Assembly (NCBI GenBank): GCA_030446685.1
Contig: JAUJMV010000012.1
Location: 103,212-167,211 of the forward strand
Length of the DNA stretch: 64,000 nt
Direction: 5' to 3'
From: Thermomicrobiales bacterium
GTDB lineage: Bacteria > Chloroflexota > Chloroflexia > Thermomicrobiales > CADCWN01
The notes below the pieces were generated by a model. That model was not told where the DNA came from and did no database searches. It saw nothing but the letters and a program-made list of their open reading frames with translations. Each line of letters begins with the position of its first letter. Position 1 is the stretch's first letter. This document shows positions 44,425-54,020 of this stretch, piece by piece. Both the position numbers and the translations under genes were made by a program.

Positions 44425-44463
44425 AGCGTCGGGGCCGCCCTTGCCGCACGCGGCCCCGACGCT
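44425..44463 (+). terminator. Hairpin after ferredoxin
   Basis: Arms AGCGTCGGGGCCGC (44425-44438) and GCGGCCCCGACGCT (44450-44463), 14-bp perfect stem, 78 bases beyond the ferredoxin stop. Confidence 0.65.
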
Positions 44464-44658
44464 GCGTCCATTCGCGCCAGGCGACGGCCGGCCGTTCGAC
44501 AAGGCGCGAGGGCCGCGCTCCCCCGCCGTCCCAGCCCCTTTGAGGACCGCGCCGCGACCATGCCGTTCTCCGGGCCTTCCCGGCCTTCCGGGGGAGGCGG
44601 TGCCTTGTGCCCCCGCCCCCCCCCCCCTCCGCGCCCCGATGCTCCTCCTCGCGGGTAC

Positions 44659-44687
44659 TTTACAGATCGCGCTCCGCACGGTATTAT
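44659..44687 (+). promoter_or_regulatory. Promoter of the peptide-binding protein gene
   Basis: TTTACA (44659-44664), 17 bp, TATTAT (44682-44687). The leader from there to the ATG is about 230 bases and contains a small hairpin (ACCGGG/CCCGGT at about 44858). Confidence 0.65.
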
Positions 44688-44922
44688 CTCTAGCTGTATC
44701 CTCAGGGGAGCAAGCTGGCAGGCAGACGAGCGCCGACACCGCCATGGTGGCCCCGCCCTGTCGCCGCGTGACGCCACCGGAGCGGGAACTTAATGCCCGC
44801 CCGCGGCGTCATAGAGGGGAGATTGGGCGGGGAAGCCGCGGCGCGCATTGGACAACCGGGTGGTATCCCGGTGCTTTGGAGTGGGGGCCGGTGACGGCCC
44901 GTTTGTCAGGGAGGATCGCAGC

Positions 44923-46907
44923 ATGGAGACAGGGTCCGAACCGCGCGAGTTGATGCGGCAGGTGGCCGCGGGGCAGTTGAGCCGGCGGGCATTCATCGCG
45001 CGGGCCGCGGCGCTCGGCTTCTCGGCGTCGGCGATCGCCGGCTTCCTGGCCGCCTGCGGCGGCGCCGCCGCGACCAACACCGTCCCGGCCGCCGCGCCGA
45101 CGACGGCCGCGACGACGGCCCGGGCCGCCACGACGACGAGCGCGGCGCCGGCGACGACCGCGCGCGCCACCGCCACCGCGACCCGCACCGGCAGCCCCAC
45201 CGCGACCCGCGCCGCGGCTGCGGGCGGCGGCAGCGTGGGCAGCGCGTCCTCGGCCGCGCCGGGGCGCGGCGGCGGCGTCGGCCCCGGCCCTCGCGGCGCG
45301 GCGGCGGCGGGGTCGTGAAGCTGCTCTGGTGGCAGGCGCCGACGATCCTCAACTCGCACCTCGCGCAGGGCACCAAGGATTACGACGCCGCCCGGATCAC
45401 CCTGGAGCCGCTCGCCTCCTTCGGCCCGGACGACCAACTGGTGCCGTTCCTGGCGGCGGAGATCCCGTCGCGCGCCAACGGCGGTCTTTCCGCCGACCTG
45501 AAGACGGTGACCTGGAAGCTCAAGCAGGGCGTCAAGTGGAGCGACGGGCAGCCCTTCACCGCCAAGGATGTCGCCTTCACCTACCGCTACATCACCGATA
45601 AGGACACCGCCACGGTCAGCCAGGGCCTCTACCAGGACATCGCCAGCGTCGAGACCCCGGATGACCACACCGTCAAGATCACCTTCAAGGAGCCGACGCC
45701 CGGCTGGTACGTCCCCTTCGTCGGGAGCCAGGGCTACATCCTGGCCGAGCACCAGTTCAAGGACGGCCTGGGGGCGGCGGCCAAGAACTTCGCCGGCAAC
45801 CTGAAGCCGATCGGCACCGGCCCCTACCGCGTGGTGGAGTTCAAGCCGCAGGACCTCGTCACCTACGAGATCAACCCGAACTACCGCGACCCCAACGCGC
45901 CCTTCTTCGATCGGGTCGAGATGAAGGGCGGCGGCGACGCGACCTCGGCGGCGCGCGCGGTCCTGCAGACCGGCGACTACAACGTCGCCTGGAACCTGCA
46001 GATCGCGCCGAGCGTCCTCAACCAGTTGTCGCAGGGCGGCAAGGGGCGGCTCTTGACCACCCCGAACTGGGGGATCGAGCGCATCCTGGTCAACTTCTCC
46101 GACCCCAACAAGGAGGTCGACGGCGAGCGGTCGGCGAAGAGCACCCAGCACCCCTTCTTCTCCGATAAGAAGGTGCGCGATGCCTTCGCGCTCCTCACCG
46201 ACCGCAAGACGATCGCCGAGACGCTCTACGGCCCGGCGGGCCAGCCGACCGCCAACATCCTGACCAACCCGAAGCCTTACGCCTCCAACAACACCAAGTG
46301 GGAGTTCAACATCCAGAAGGCGGAGCAACTGCTGACCGAGGCCGGCTGGGTCAAGCAGGGGCAGTACCGCCAGAAGGGCGGCGCGCAGATGAGCCTGGTC
46401 TTCCAGACCAGCCAGAACACCGTGCGCCAGCAGCACCAGCAACTGGTCAAGGACTCCTTCGAGCGGGCCGGCATCAAGACCGAGATCAAGGCGATCGACT
46501 CGGGGGTCTACTTCTCCTCCGACCCCGGCAACGCGGACACCTCCGCGCACTTCTACGCCGACCTGGAGATGTTCACCAATTCCAACGGCCAGCCGGACCC
46601 CTGGACCTACTTCCACGGCTGGACCACCGAGGAGATCGCCCAGAAGGAGAACACCTGGAACGGCAACAACTACCACCGCTGGTCGAACCCCGAGTACGAC
46701 CGGCTGGTGGCCCAGGCGAAGACCGAGCTGAACGAGGAGCGGCGCCAGCAGATGTTCGTCCGGATGAACGACATCCTGGTGAACGAGGTGGTGGTCATCC
46801 CGCAGGTCGACCGCCTCGGCCCGCAGGCGTTCTCGAACGACCTGAAGAACGCCGAGCTGACCGCCTGGGACGTGACGACCTGGAACATCGCCAACTGGAC
46901 CAAGTAG
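44923..46907 (+). CDS. ABC transporter substrate-binding lipoprotein, family 5 (one frameshift)
   Basis: A peptide/oligopeptide or nickel-type SBP_bac_5 protein. The N-terminus has a Tat-like signal (LSRRAFIARAAALGFSASA) ending in lipobox LAAC, then an Ala/Thr linker. The frame changes near 45300; the mature protein then runs as VKLLWWQAPTILNSHLAQGT, VTWKLKQGVKWSDGQPFTA, KDVAFTYRY, IGTGPYRVVEF, LLTDRKTIAETLYGPAGQP and AEQLLTEAGWV. Total about 660 residues. A membrane-anchored extracellular solute receptor. No permease or ATPase genes are in this window. ATG 44923 follows GGGAGGATCGCAGC. Confidence 0.9.
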
Positions 46908-46929
46908 GGCCGGCGACGGCGCGACGGCA

Positions 46930-46964
46930 AGGGGGCCGGCCAGCGGAATGCTGGCCGGCCCCTT
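46930..46964 (+). terminator. Terminator of the peptide-binding protein gene
   Basis: Stem GGGGCCGGCCAGC (46932-46944), loop GGAAT, complement 46950-46962; extended by AAG...CTT. It begins 24 bases after the stop. Confidence 0.8.
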
Positions 46965-47053
46965 CGTCGATCACCGTCTGGCGTGGCGGCGCATCCCCCA
47001 CGCCCCCGCGCGGCCGGACCGCGTCGCGCGTCCCGGCGGCCCCTGCCGGCGCC

Positions 47054-47704
47054 CTACAGCTTGATCAGCCCGCGCGTCAGGGCGATGGCGACCGCCTCGG
47101 TGCGGTCGCTCACGTCGAGTTTCTGGAAGATGTTGGCGACGTGGGTCTTGACGGTGCTCTCGCTGATGTGCAGCGAGACGCCGATCTGCTTGTTGGCCGA
47201 GCCGCGCGCCAGCAGCCGCAGCACGTCCAGCTCGCGCTCGGTCAGGGCGCTCGCCGGGGGCGGGGCGGCCTTGGCGCGCGAGAAGCGGTCGAGCAGCTTC
47301 GTCGCCACCGCCGGTTGCAGCAGCGACTCCCCGCGGGCGACCGCGCGCACCGCCCGGAAGAGCTCGTCGCGCGGCGCGTCCTTGAGCAGGTAGCCCCGCG
47401 CCCCGGCGGCGATCCCCTGGAAGATCGAGTCGTCGTCGCCGTAGGTCGTCAGGACGATCGTCTGCACCGCGGGGTGCCGCTCGCGGATCAGGCGGATGGC
47501 GTCGACGCCGCCGAGGCGGGGCATCTGCAGGTCCATCAGGATGATGTCCGGCCCCAGGCTCGCGGCCCGATCGACCGCCTCCTGCCCGTCGGCGGCCTCC
47601 CCGACGACGTCGATGTCGGGCTCGCGCGACAGCATCGCCGCCAGGCCCTCGCGCACCACCGGGTGATCGTCGGCGATCAGGATCGTGATCGGGCGCTCGG
47701 TCAT
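47054..47704 (-). CDS. NarL/FixJ-family response regulator
   Basis: 216 residues. Receiver domain with acidic D12/D13, phosphoacceptor D58 (LMDLQMPRLGG) and K108 (YLLKDAP). A Pro/Ala linker leads to a LuxR-type HTH (about 150-205: LTERELDVLRLLARGSANKQ, IGVSLHISESTVKTHVANIF). DNA-binding transcriptional regulator, phosphorylated by the kinase encoded directly upstream on the same strand. ATG 47704 behind GGAGGAGAGG. Targets unknown. Confidence 0.95.
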   Translation of the reverse strand: MTERPITILIADDHPVVREGLAAMLSREPDIDVVGEAADGQEAVDRAASLGPDIILMDLQMPRLGGVDAIRLIRERHPAVQTIVLTTYGDDDSIFQGIAAGARGYLLKDAPRDELFRAVRAVARGESLLQPAVATKLLDRFSRAKAAPPPASALTERELDVLRLLARGSANKQIGVSLHISESTVKTHVANIFQKLDVSDRTEAVAIALTRGLIKL

Positions 47705-47937
47705 CCTCTCCTCCATCCTCCGGCCCGCCTCGCCGCGGGCGTCGAGTCCTCGCCCCGGCCGGCGGCGCCCGGCATCGTCCGGCATCCGGGGTGCGGCGTC
47801 GTGCCGGCCAGCGCATCGTGCCGACGCGCGTACGCGCTGGCCGCGATCGATCGCTCCTGTGTCTTAGATACGCGCGAAGGCGGAAAATCTCACGCCCCCG
47901 CCCCGCCGATTGTCGTCGCGGCCCAGGCCGCGCCCCG

Positions 47938-50900
47938 CTAGGCGCGCACCCGGACCTTGACGCAGGTTCCCTGGCCGGGGGTGCTGGCGATCGTGAGCGT
48001 GCCGCCGACGCGGCCCGCCCGCTCGCGCATGCTGATCAGGCCGAAGCCGCTGCCGTCCTCGCGGCCTGCGGCCCCGGCGAACCCGACCCCGTCGTCGCAG
48101 ATGCGCAGGGTCACGGCGGCGGGGGTGACGTTCAGGGTGACCGTGATCCGGCTGGCGCGGGCGTGCTTATAGGTATTGTTCAGCGCCTCCTGCGCGACGC
48201 GCAGCAGCGCCGTCTCGACCTCGGCCGGGAGGGGGCGCGCCCGCCCCTTCACCGCGCAGTCCACCGCGATCCCGGTCGCCGCGCTCCACTCGTCCAGGAA
48301 GCCCTCCAGCGCCTCGCCGAGCGAGCGGCCCTGCAAGGGGCTGGGGCGCAGGTTCCAGACCGAGCGTCGCGCCTCCTGCAGGCTCGACCGGGCGAGGTCC
48401 TGCGACCGCAGCAGCCGCTCGCGGGCGGCCTCCGGGTCGCCGTCGAGCAGGCTCTGCGCCACCTCGAGCTGCAGGATGATCCCGGTGAAGCCCTGCGCGA
48501 GGGTGTCGTGGATCTCGCGCGCCAGCCGGTTGCGCTCCTCGGCCACCGCCAGCGTCCGCGCCTGCTCGTAGAGCCGCGCGTTCTCGATCGCCACCGCCGC
48601 CTGCCGGGCGAAGAGGGTGATGATCTCGACGTCGCGCGGGCCGAAGCGGCCGGCGCGCGGGTCGTGGACGTTGAGGGCGCCGACCGTCCGCTCGCTGGTC
48701 TGCAGCGGCACGGCCAGCACCGCGCGGACATCGGCCGCGCGCAGGGTCGGGCCGAAGCCGCGCGGGTCGCCCTGCGCGTCCTCGCTCAGCACCGGCCCGC
48801 CGGTGCGGATCGCCGCGCCCGAGAAGGAGCCGTCGAGCGGGAGCCGCCGCCCCTGCAACTCCTCCCCCTTGCCCAGCACCACCGCCAGGGTCAGCTCCTC
48901 GCCCGGCGTGCGCGTCGCCTCGTCCGGGTCAAGCAGGGCGATCGAGCAGCCCCCTGTGTCGAGCAGCGCGACGACCTGCTCCCCCACCGTGCGCAGCACC
49001 CGCGCCAGGTCGCGCTCTTCGACCAGCGCGGTGCCGACCGCGCTGATCGCGCGCACCTGCGAGAGTTGCTCGTGCAACGCGCGGTAGAGGCCGGCGTTCT
49101 TGACCGCCAGGGCGGTGTGCTTGGCGAAGAGTTCGAGCGTCTCCACCTCGCGCGGCCCGAAGCGCCGCGCCGGGTCGAGCGCGCCGACGAAGAAGGTGCC
49201 GACGATCCGGTCGCGCTCCCAGATCGGCACGCCGAGGCAGGAGTGGTAGGGGACGCCCGGCAGCGGGGCGGGCAGCGCGGCGTAGTCGTCGATCAGCACC
49301 GGCTCGCGCCGCGCGAGGACCAGGCCGAGCAGCCCCTGGCCGGGCCGGAACTCCGGGAGGAGCAACCCCTCCGGGACGTTGTGCAGCGCCCGGACGCGGG
49401 CGATCTGCTCCGTCTCGTCGACCAGGGCGAGGGTCCCGGCGTCGGCTCCCAGCAGCTCGACGGCGTTGGCGATGATGACGTGCAGCAGCCGGTCGAAGTC
49501 GAGCTCGGCGCTGATGTGCTCGATCACCTCGCGCAGGGCGTCCTGGCGGCGCAGATCGCGCTGGGTCTGCGCGTAGAGCCCGGCGTTCTCGATCGCCAGC
49601 GCCGCCTGCCGCGCGAAGAGGGCCAGGATGTCGATCGCCGCGCGCCCCGGCACCCGGCCGTCGAGCGGCTCGTCGGCGTAGATGATGCCGATCAGCGCGC
49701 CGTCGCGGGCGCGCAGCGGCACGACCAGCGCGTCCTCCGGGTGCCAGTGGCCGGGGGTCCAGTCGGCGGAGGGGGGGCGGCGCACCACCGTCCAGTCGGA
49801 GCCGAACGAGCGCAGCCGGTCGATCGCGTGGGGGATATAGTAGGCCTCGCCGATCCGGAACCGCTCGTCGAGCAGCCGGTCGTAGAACTCCGGCTCGGTC
49901 GGGCCGCGCAGGGCGGCCTTCTGCTCCTCGTTGTGCCCGTAGAAGCCGACGCCGATCATCGCGCCGTTGGCGTCGGGCATGCGGACGTGGACGGCGCCGA
50001 AGTTGAGGGCGGTGCCGATCGCCCGCGCCACGGTCGTCAGCAACTCGTCCGGCGCGAGGTTGGCGGCGAAGCCGGCGCTGACCGCCAGGAGCTGGCTGAG
50101 CTGGGCGGTCTTCGCCTCCAGGCTGGCGCGCTGGGCGGCGCTCTCGGCGGCGAGCCGCGCGTTCTCGATCAGCACGCCGCACTGCACCCCGACGATCGCC
50201 AGCGTCTCGCTGTCGGCGGACGACAGGAGTTGTGCCCCATCGCTCGCCCGCGGCTCCGACAGGCAGAGGACGCCGAGCGCGCGCTCCTGCGCGCGGAGGG
50301 CGACGCAGACGTAGGGTTCGGTGGCCACGTCCGGCCCCGCCGCCCCGTCGGGCCGCGCCGCGCGCGGGTTGTCGCCGACCGGCAGGCCGTTCCCGAGGAT
50401 CGGCCGCGACGCGGCGAGGAGGCGCCGGGCGGCGGGGGCCGCGGCCGGCACCCGCGAGGGCTGCCGGGCCGGCGCCGGGTCGTAGCCGCGCTGCGCGGTC
50501 AGGACCAGCTCGTCGCGCGCCTCGTCGAGCAGGAAGATCGCCCCGCGGTCCACCCGGAACGCGCTCAGCAGCCGGTCCAGCGCCTCCCCAAGCAGGGTCG
50601 GCAAGTCGGGCGCGCGGCCAGCCAGCGCGCCGATCGCGTTCAGCGCCTCCAGCGCGCGGTTGCGCCGGGCCAGCTCCTCCTCCAGACGCCGCCGCTCGGT
50701 GATGTCGCGCGCCATGCCGAAGCGGCCGGTGAAGCGGCCGCCCTCATGGAGGTTCGTCGCGCTGATCTCGATCGTCCGCGTCTCGCCGTCGCGCCGGCGG
50801 ATCGCGAGTTCGTAGCGATCCGGCAGTTCCTCTCCGGCCACCGACCGGCGCAGCAGCTCCTCCGCCACCGCCCGGCTCTCGGGGGCGAGCAGGATGCCGA

Positions 50901-51639
50901 AGCGCTGCCCGAGCAATTCCCGCGCGCTGTAGCCGGTCAGGCGCTCGACGCGCGGGTTGAGGTAGGTGAACCGGCCCGCCGCGTCGACCATGTAGATCGT
51001 GTCGGAGGCCCCCTCGTTCAGCAGGCGCGCCCGCTCCTCGCTGGCGCGCAGGCGCCGCGTCGTCAGCCAGCCGTCGAGCGCCGTGGCGAGTTGGCCGCCG
51101 AGCAGGCCGAGGCCCTGCAACCCCTCCGACGTCCCGAGGGCGGGGTCGCGCGCGCCGACGACGATGGCCCCGGCGCCCTGCCCTGCCTGGCGCGGTTCGA
51201 GCGGCACGGCCAGGACCGCGCGCAGGCCGAAATCGGCGGCGAATGCCTCCGTCCGCACATCGTCCTCCGGCGCGGTCACCAGGAGCGGGGCGTCGAGCCC
51301 GCGGAGCAGCGGCGCGACGGCGGCGGCGCAGGCTTCGGGCTCGCGGTCGGCCAGGGCCGGCCCGAGCAGGCAGCGCGCCGCGCCGTCCCCGGCCTCGCCC
51401 AGGGGCAGCGCGCCGCAGACCAGATCGAAGCCGATCTGGTCCCGCAGCCCGGTCAGGACGACGTCCAGGAGCGCGGCGGGCTGTTCCGCGGCGGCCACTG
51501 GTCCGGCCTGGTCCGGCTCGTGCAGATCCCGCGCGAGCCGGCCGAAAGCGGCGGCGGTCGAGGCCAGCAGGGCGTAGCCCGCGCCGGGACCGGCCGGGTC
51601 GCGCGGTCGCCCGCCGGCTTCGCCAGTGCGCGGCCCCAT
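47938..51639 (-). CDS. Multi-GAF/PAS sensor histidine kinase (HisKA_3)
   Basis: A 1233-residue kinase. Order: a diverged GAF (about 40-190), PAS (200-315, TIYMVDAAGRFTYLNPRVER, ending ARDITERRRLEEEL), GAF (335-485), GAF (490-670, FGAVHVRMPDANGAMIGVGF), GAF (675-835, ADAGTLALVDETEQIARVRA), GAF (840-1015, FGPRDVEIITLFARQAAVAI), HisKA_3 with LAREIHDTLAQGFTGIILQL (phosphoacceptor H1044), and HATPase (VAQEALNNTYKHARA, CDDGVGFAG, GFGLISMRERAGRVGG). No transmembrane helix, so it probably senses cytoplasmic or diffusible signals. The frame is open further upstream, but an extended -10 at 51741-51749 (TGATAGACT) makes ATG 51639 the best start. Pairs with the regulator at 47054. Confidence 0.9.
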   Translation of the reverse strand: MGPRTGEAGGRPRDPAGPGAGYALLASTAAAFGRLARDLHEPDQAGPVAAAEQPAALLDVVLTGLRDQIGFDLVCGALPLGEAGDGAARCLLGPALADREPEACAAAVAPLLRGLDAPLLVTAPEDDVRTEAFAADFGLRAVLAVPLEPRQAGQGAGAIVVGARDPALGTSEGLQGLGLLGGQLATALDGWLTTRRLRASEERARLLNEGASDTIYMVDAAGRFTYLNPRVERLTGYSARELLGQRFGILLAPESRAVAEELLRRSVAGEELPDRYELAIRRRDGETRTIEISATNLHEGGRFTGRFGMARDITERRRLEEELARRNRALEALNAIGALAGRAPDLPTLLGEALDRLLSAFRVDRGAIFLLDEARDELVLTAQRGYDPAPARQPSRVPAAAPAARRLLAASRPILGNGLPVGDNPRAARPDGAAGPDVATEPYVCVALRAQERALGVLCLSEPRASDGAQLLSSADSETLAIVGVQCGVLIENARLAAESAAQRASLEAKTAQLSQLLAVSAGFAANLAPDELLTTVARAIGTALNFGAVHVRMPDANGAMIGVGFYGHNEEQKAALRGPTEPEFYDRLLDERFRIGEAYYIPHAIDRLRSFGSDWTVVRRPPSADWTPGHWHPEDALVVPLRARDGALIGIIYADEPLDGRVPGRAAIDILALFARQAALAIENAGLYAQTQRDLRRQDALREVIEHISAELDFDRLLHVIIANAVELLGADAGTLALVDETEQIARVRALHNVPEGLLLPEFRPGQGLLGLVLARREPVLIDDYAALPAPLPGVPYHSCLGVPIWERDRIVGTFFVGALDPARRFGPREVETLELFAKHTALAVKNAGLYRALHEQLSQVRAISAVGTALVEERDLARVLRTVGEQVVALLDTGGCSIALLDPDEATRTPGEELTLAVVLGKGEELQGRRLPLDGSFSGAAIRTGGPVLSEDAQGDPRGFGPTLRAADVRAVLAVPLQTSERTVGALNVHDPRAGRFGPRDVEIITLFARQAAVAIENARLYEQARTLAVAEERNRLAREIHDTLAQGFTGIILQLEVAQSLLDGDPEAARERLLRSQDLARSSLQEARRSVWNLRPSPLQGRSLGEALEGFLDEWSAATGIAVDCAVKGRARPLPAEVETALLRVAQEALNNTYKHARASRITVTLNVTPAAVTLRICDDGVGFAGAAGREDGSGFGLISMRERAGRVGGTLTIASTPGQGTCVKVRVRA

Positions 51640-51740
51640 CCCCTGCCCGGCGCCCCTGGCCGACGATCCGGTCGTCCAATCCCCGTTGCACCCGCACCCG
51701 CATTCGCGTTCGCCCGCCCCGGTCTGTCGCCTGCCCCACC

Positions 51741-51749
51741 AGTCTATCA
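51741..51749 (-). promoter_or_regulatory. Extended -10 of the histidine kinase gene
   Basis: Minus strand TGATAGACT in GGGGCATGATAGACTGG, very similar to TGATAGGAT before the SRPBCC gene (GGGGCATGATAGGATGG). Confidence 0.5.
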
Positions 51750-51855
51750 TGCCCCGCAACCGGCCCCGGCGGCGCCGCCACCACCCCGGGCGACGCTCGT
51801 CGCCGCGCGGCCGGCGACAGGTCATCTCCCGGTGGCGGGCGACCGGCGCGCGCCG

Positions 51856-53241
51856 TCACCGGGGGTGGCAGATAGGGCGAGTGTAGGGCGAGAGTAGCAG
51901 AAACGCCGTTCCGGCTGCCACGGCCGGGCTGGTCCGGCTGTTCCGTGCCCCGCCGCACTCCGCGCCGCACTCCGCGCTCCGCGCCCATGCCCGGCGGCCT
52001 ACGTCACGCGGCGCGCCGTAGTAGTGCTTGCCCCAGTACGGATCGTCGAGCGAGGAGACGATCACGCCGGTGGACTCGTCCTGGGCGGAGATCCAGTAGT
52101 TGTTGCCGACGTAGAAGCCGACGTGGGTGACGCCCGGCTCGTAGGTGTCCGCGAAGAAGACGAGGTCGCCGGGGATCAGGTCCTGCCGATCGACGTGGGT
52201 GCCGGAGAATGCCTGCTGCTGCGAGGTGCGCGGCAGGGCGATGCCGAGCACCTGCCCGACGACGTAGCCGGTGAAGCCGGAGCAGTCGAAGCGGTCGGGG
52301 CCGGTGGCGCCCCAGCCGTAGGGCTTGCCGAGGTGCTTGCGCGCGGCCGCCCCCCGCGCCGCGCGGCGCGCCCGGGTCGCTGGGGGGGGGGGGCCCGCCT
52401 CCGACGGCGCGCCGGGGGGGGTGTGGTAGGCGCCGCTGACCCCGCGGTTCGCGCCGTCGAAGGCGACCTGGTACCAGGGGTCGCCGTCGCCGCCGGTCCG
52501 CGGGCCGGCGACGATCCGCAGCTTCGTCCCCTCGGGCAGGATCGCGAGGAGCGCCTCCGACGGCGCGGGCCCGGCGCGCAGGCGCAGGCCGGGGGCGGGG
52601 TAGGTGCTGATTACCTGGACCCACCCGCCCGGCGCGAAGCCGCCGGTGCGCCGCGCCGCCTCGGTGGGCGGCGCGGGCGCGTCCGCCGCGACGAGGTAGC
52701 TGCCGTCCACCCAGCCGGCCGTGCCGGCCGCCTCGACCCGGTACCACGGGTTGCCGTTCTCGCCGGTCGCCGGCCCCTCGATGATCCGGACGACGGTGTC
52801 CTCGGGCAGGATCTTCAGTAGCGTCTCCCAGGGGGCCGGCGCGGCGCGCAGGCGCAGGCCGGTCGTCGGGTAGGTGCCGGTCACGCGTGCCCAGCCGCCG
52901 GGCGCGAGGCCGTGCGCCGGCTCGTCGTGGGTGAAGGCGAGGAAATCGGCGACGACCCAGCCGGTGTCGTCGCCGGCGCGAATCTCGGCCCAGGCGCGGT
53001 CGTTGCCGCCGGGCTGGGGGCCGGTGAGAACCTGGACCGGCGTCCCCTCGGCGAGGAGGGCGACGCGCGCGGCGGCGAAGTCGGGCGCGGCCTTGAGCCA
53101 GAGGCCCAGGTCGCCGGTGCCGGAGACGACCGCGGCGGACGCGGCGGCGGCCGGCGGGGGCCAGGTGGCGAACACGAGCATCAGGATCGCGACGCTGCCG
53201 AGCCACGCGCGCGCGCGGCCCGCGATCGGGCGGCTGGTCAT
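51856..53241 (-). CDS. Secreted NlpC/P60 peptidase with SH3 repeats
   Basis: 461 residues. Signal peptide (about 8-38, AWLGSVAILMLVFATWPPPA), three bacterial-SH3-like repeats (GDLGLWLKAAPDFAAARVAL; TTGLRLRAAPAPWETLLKIL; APGLRLRAGPAPSEALLAIL), then NlpC/P60: KHLGKPYGWGATGPDRFDCS (catalytic Cys in DCSG), LIPGDLVFFADTYEPGVTHV (His) and GFYVGNNYWISAQDESTGVI. Cleaves peptidoglycan stem peptides outside the cell. ATG 53241 with GGAGGAGGAACTG. The last 40 residues (AWARSAECGAECGGARNSRT...) derive from repeat element I. Confidence 0.93.
   Translation of the reverse strand: MTSRPIAGRARAWLGSVAILMLVFATWPPPAAAASAAVVSGTGDLGLWLKAAPDFAAARVALLAEGTPVQVLTGPQPGGNDRAWAEIRAGDDTGWVVADFLAFTHDEPAHGLAPGGWARVTGTYPTTGLRLRAAPAPWETLLKILPEDTVVRIIEGPATGENGNPWYRVEAAGTAGWVDGSYLVAADAPAPPTEAARRTGGFAPGGWVQVISTYPAPGLRLRAGPAPSEALLAILPEGTKLRIVAGPRTGGDGDPWYQVAFDGANRGVSGAYHTPPGAPSEAGPPPPATRARRAARGAAARKHLGKPYGWGATGPDRFDCSGFTGYVVGQVLGIALPRTSQQQAFSGTHVDRQDLIPGDLVFFADTYEPGVTHVGFYVGNNYWISAQDESTGVIVSSLDDPYWGKHYYGAPRDVGRRAWARSAECGAECGGARNSRTSPAVAAGTAFLLLSPYTRPICHPR
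51953..51986. repeat. Heptamer element I
   Basis: CCGCACT and CCGCGCT/CCGCGCC units in a mostly 7-bp rhythm with one 5-bp slip; encodes SAECGAECGG in the end of the NlpC/P60 protein. Confidence 0.7.
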
Positions 53242-54020
53242 CAGTTCCTCCTCCACTCCCGCGATGAGGTTCCCTCCGCCGCGCGGCCTGGCGGGGCCGC
53301 GCGGCCACCTCGTTGCCTCCTTTCGTCCGGCGCACCGGCCGATGATGTCGATCCCCGCACGGGTGGCGAGCCCGCGGGGTTGTCCGGGCGGCCGTTCGGC
53401 GAGAACGGCCCGGCCGGCCCCGTGACCCCTGGCCGGGGAGAGGACCGATTGGGGCCCGCGCGGGGCGGCGGTGGCGACGCCGTCCACGGGCGGGGTGTCG
53501 TTTGTCGCCGCGCGTTCGCGGCGGGGTGCGATGGCGGTCGCGCGCGGGTTTGGTCTCGGCCGTTCGGTGGGGCGACCCCGCGCATCCCGCTGGCGGACGG
53601 GACAACCGCCCCCGGTGGCGCCGATCCCCCCAGTGCTCGACGCCGGGGCGATCGCCACGCGCCGGCGTCGCCCTCGACCGCCAGGAAAGCGCCCGCGCGA
53701 ACCGGGCTGTTACACCTACTTGCAACTGTCCGGACTGATGCCCCCCAGGCCGATTCCATTTCACCATACGTTTACGCAACCCGCAAGGGGGTAATGGCGG
53801 CAGTTTCGGCGTATTTGCTGCCAATTCCCCAATCTGCCCCCCTGGACGGGCGCGATCGGCCCCGGAGGGGGGGCGTGCGGGGCCGCCCGGCGGGGCGGCG
53901 ATGAAACCGGCGTAGTAGAATGGGAGGGAGTACGATGCGTGCCTGCCGGGCGCCAGCGTGAGCGCCCCGGCGCGGCGCGAGTGGCCCCGCAGCAGGGCGG
54001 GAGAAGGAGGAGCGAGCGCG
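53242..54020. other. 779-bp gap without recognisable gene
   Basis: Divergent region between the NlpC/P60 protein and the dehydrogenase gene. Long frames on plus (e.g. 53471-53794) are Arg/Pro-rich without protein character. A less GC-rich segment at about 53750-53845 may hold promoters. TAGAAT (53916-53921, preceded by GTAG) is the likely -10 of the dehydrogenase gene. Confidence 0.45.

Noticed and set aside
44850..44885. T-box-like GGGTGGTA in the leader of the peptide-binding protein
   Set aside because: The bases form a small self-complementary hairpin (ACCGGG/CCCGGT), the rest of the T-box sequence and stem I are missing, and no aminoacyl-tRNA gene follows.
47791..51897. 1368-codon open frame on plus opposite the histidine kinase
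   Set aside because: It is the antisense shadow of a GC-rich conserved kinase gene; composition is Arg/Ala/Asp-rich with no domain pattern.
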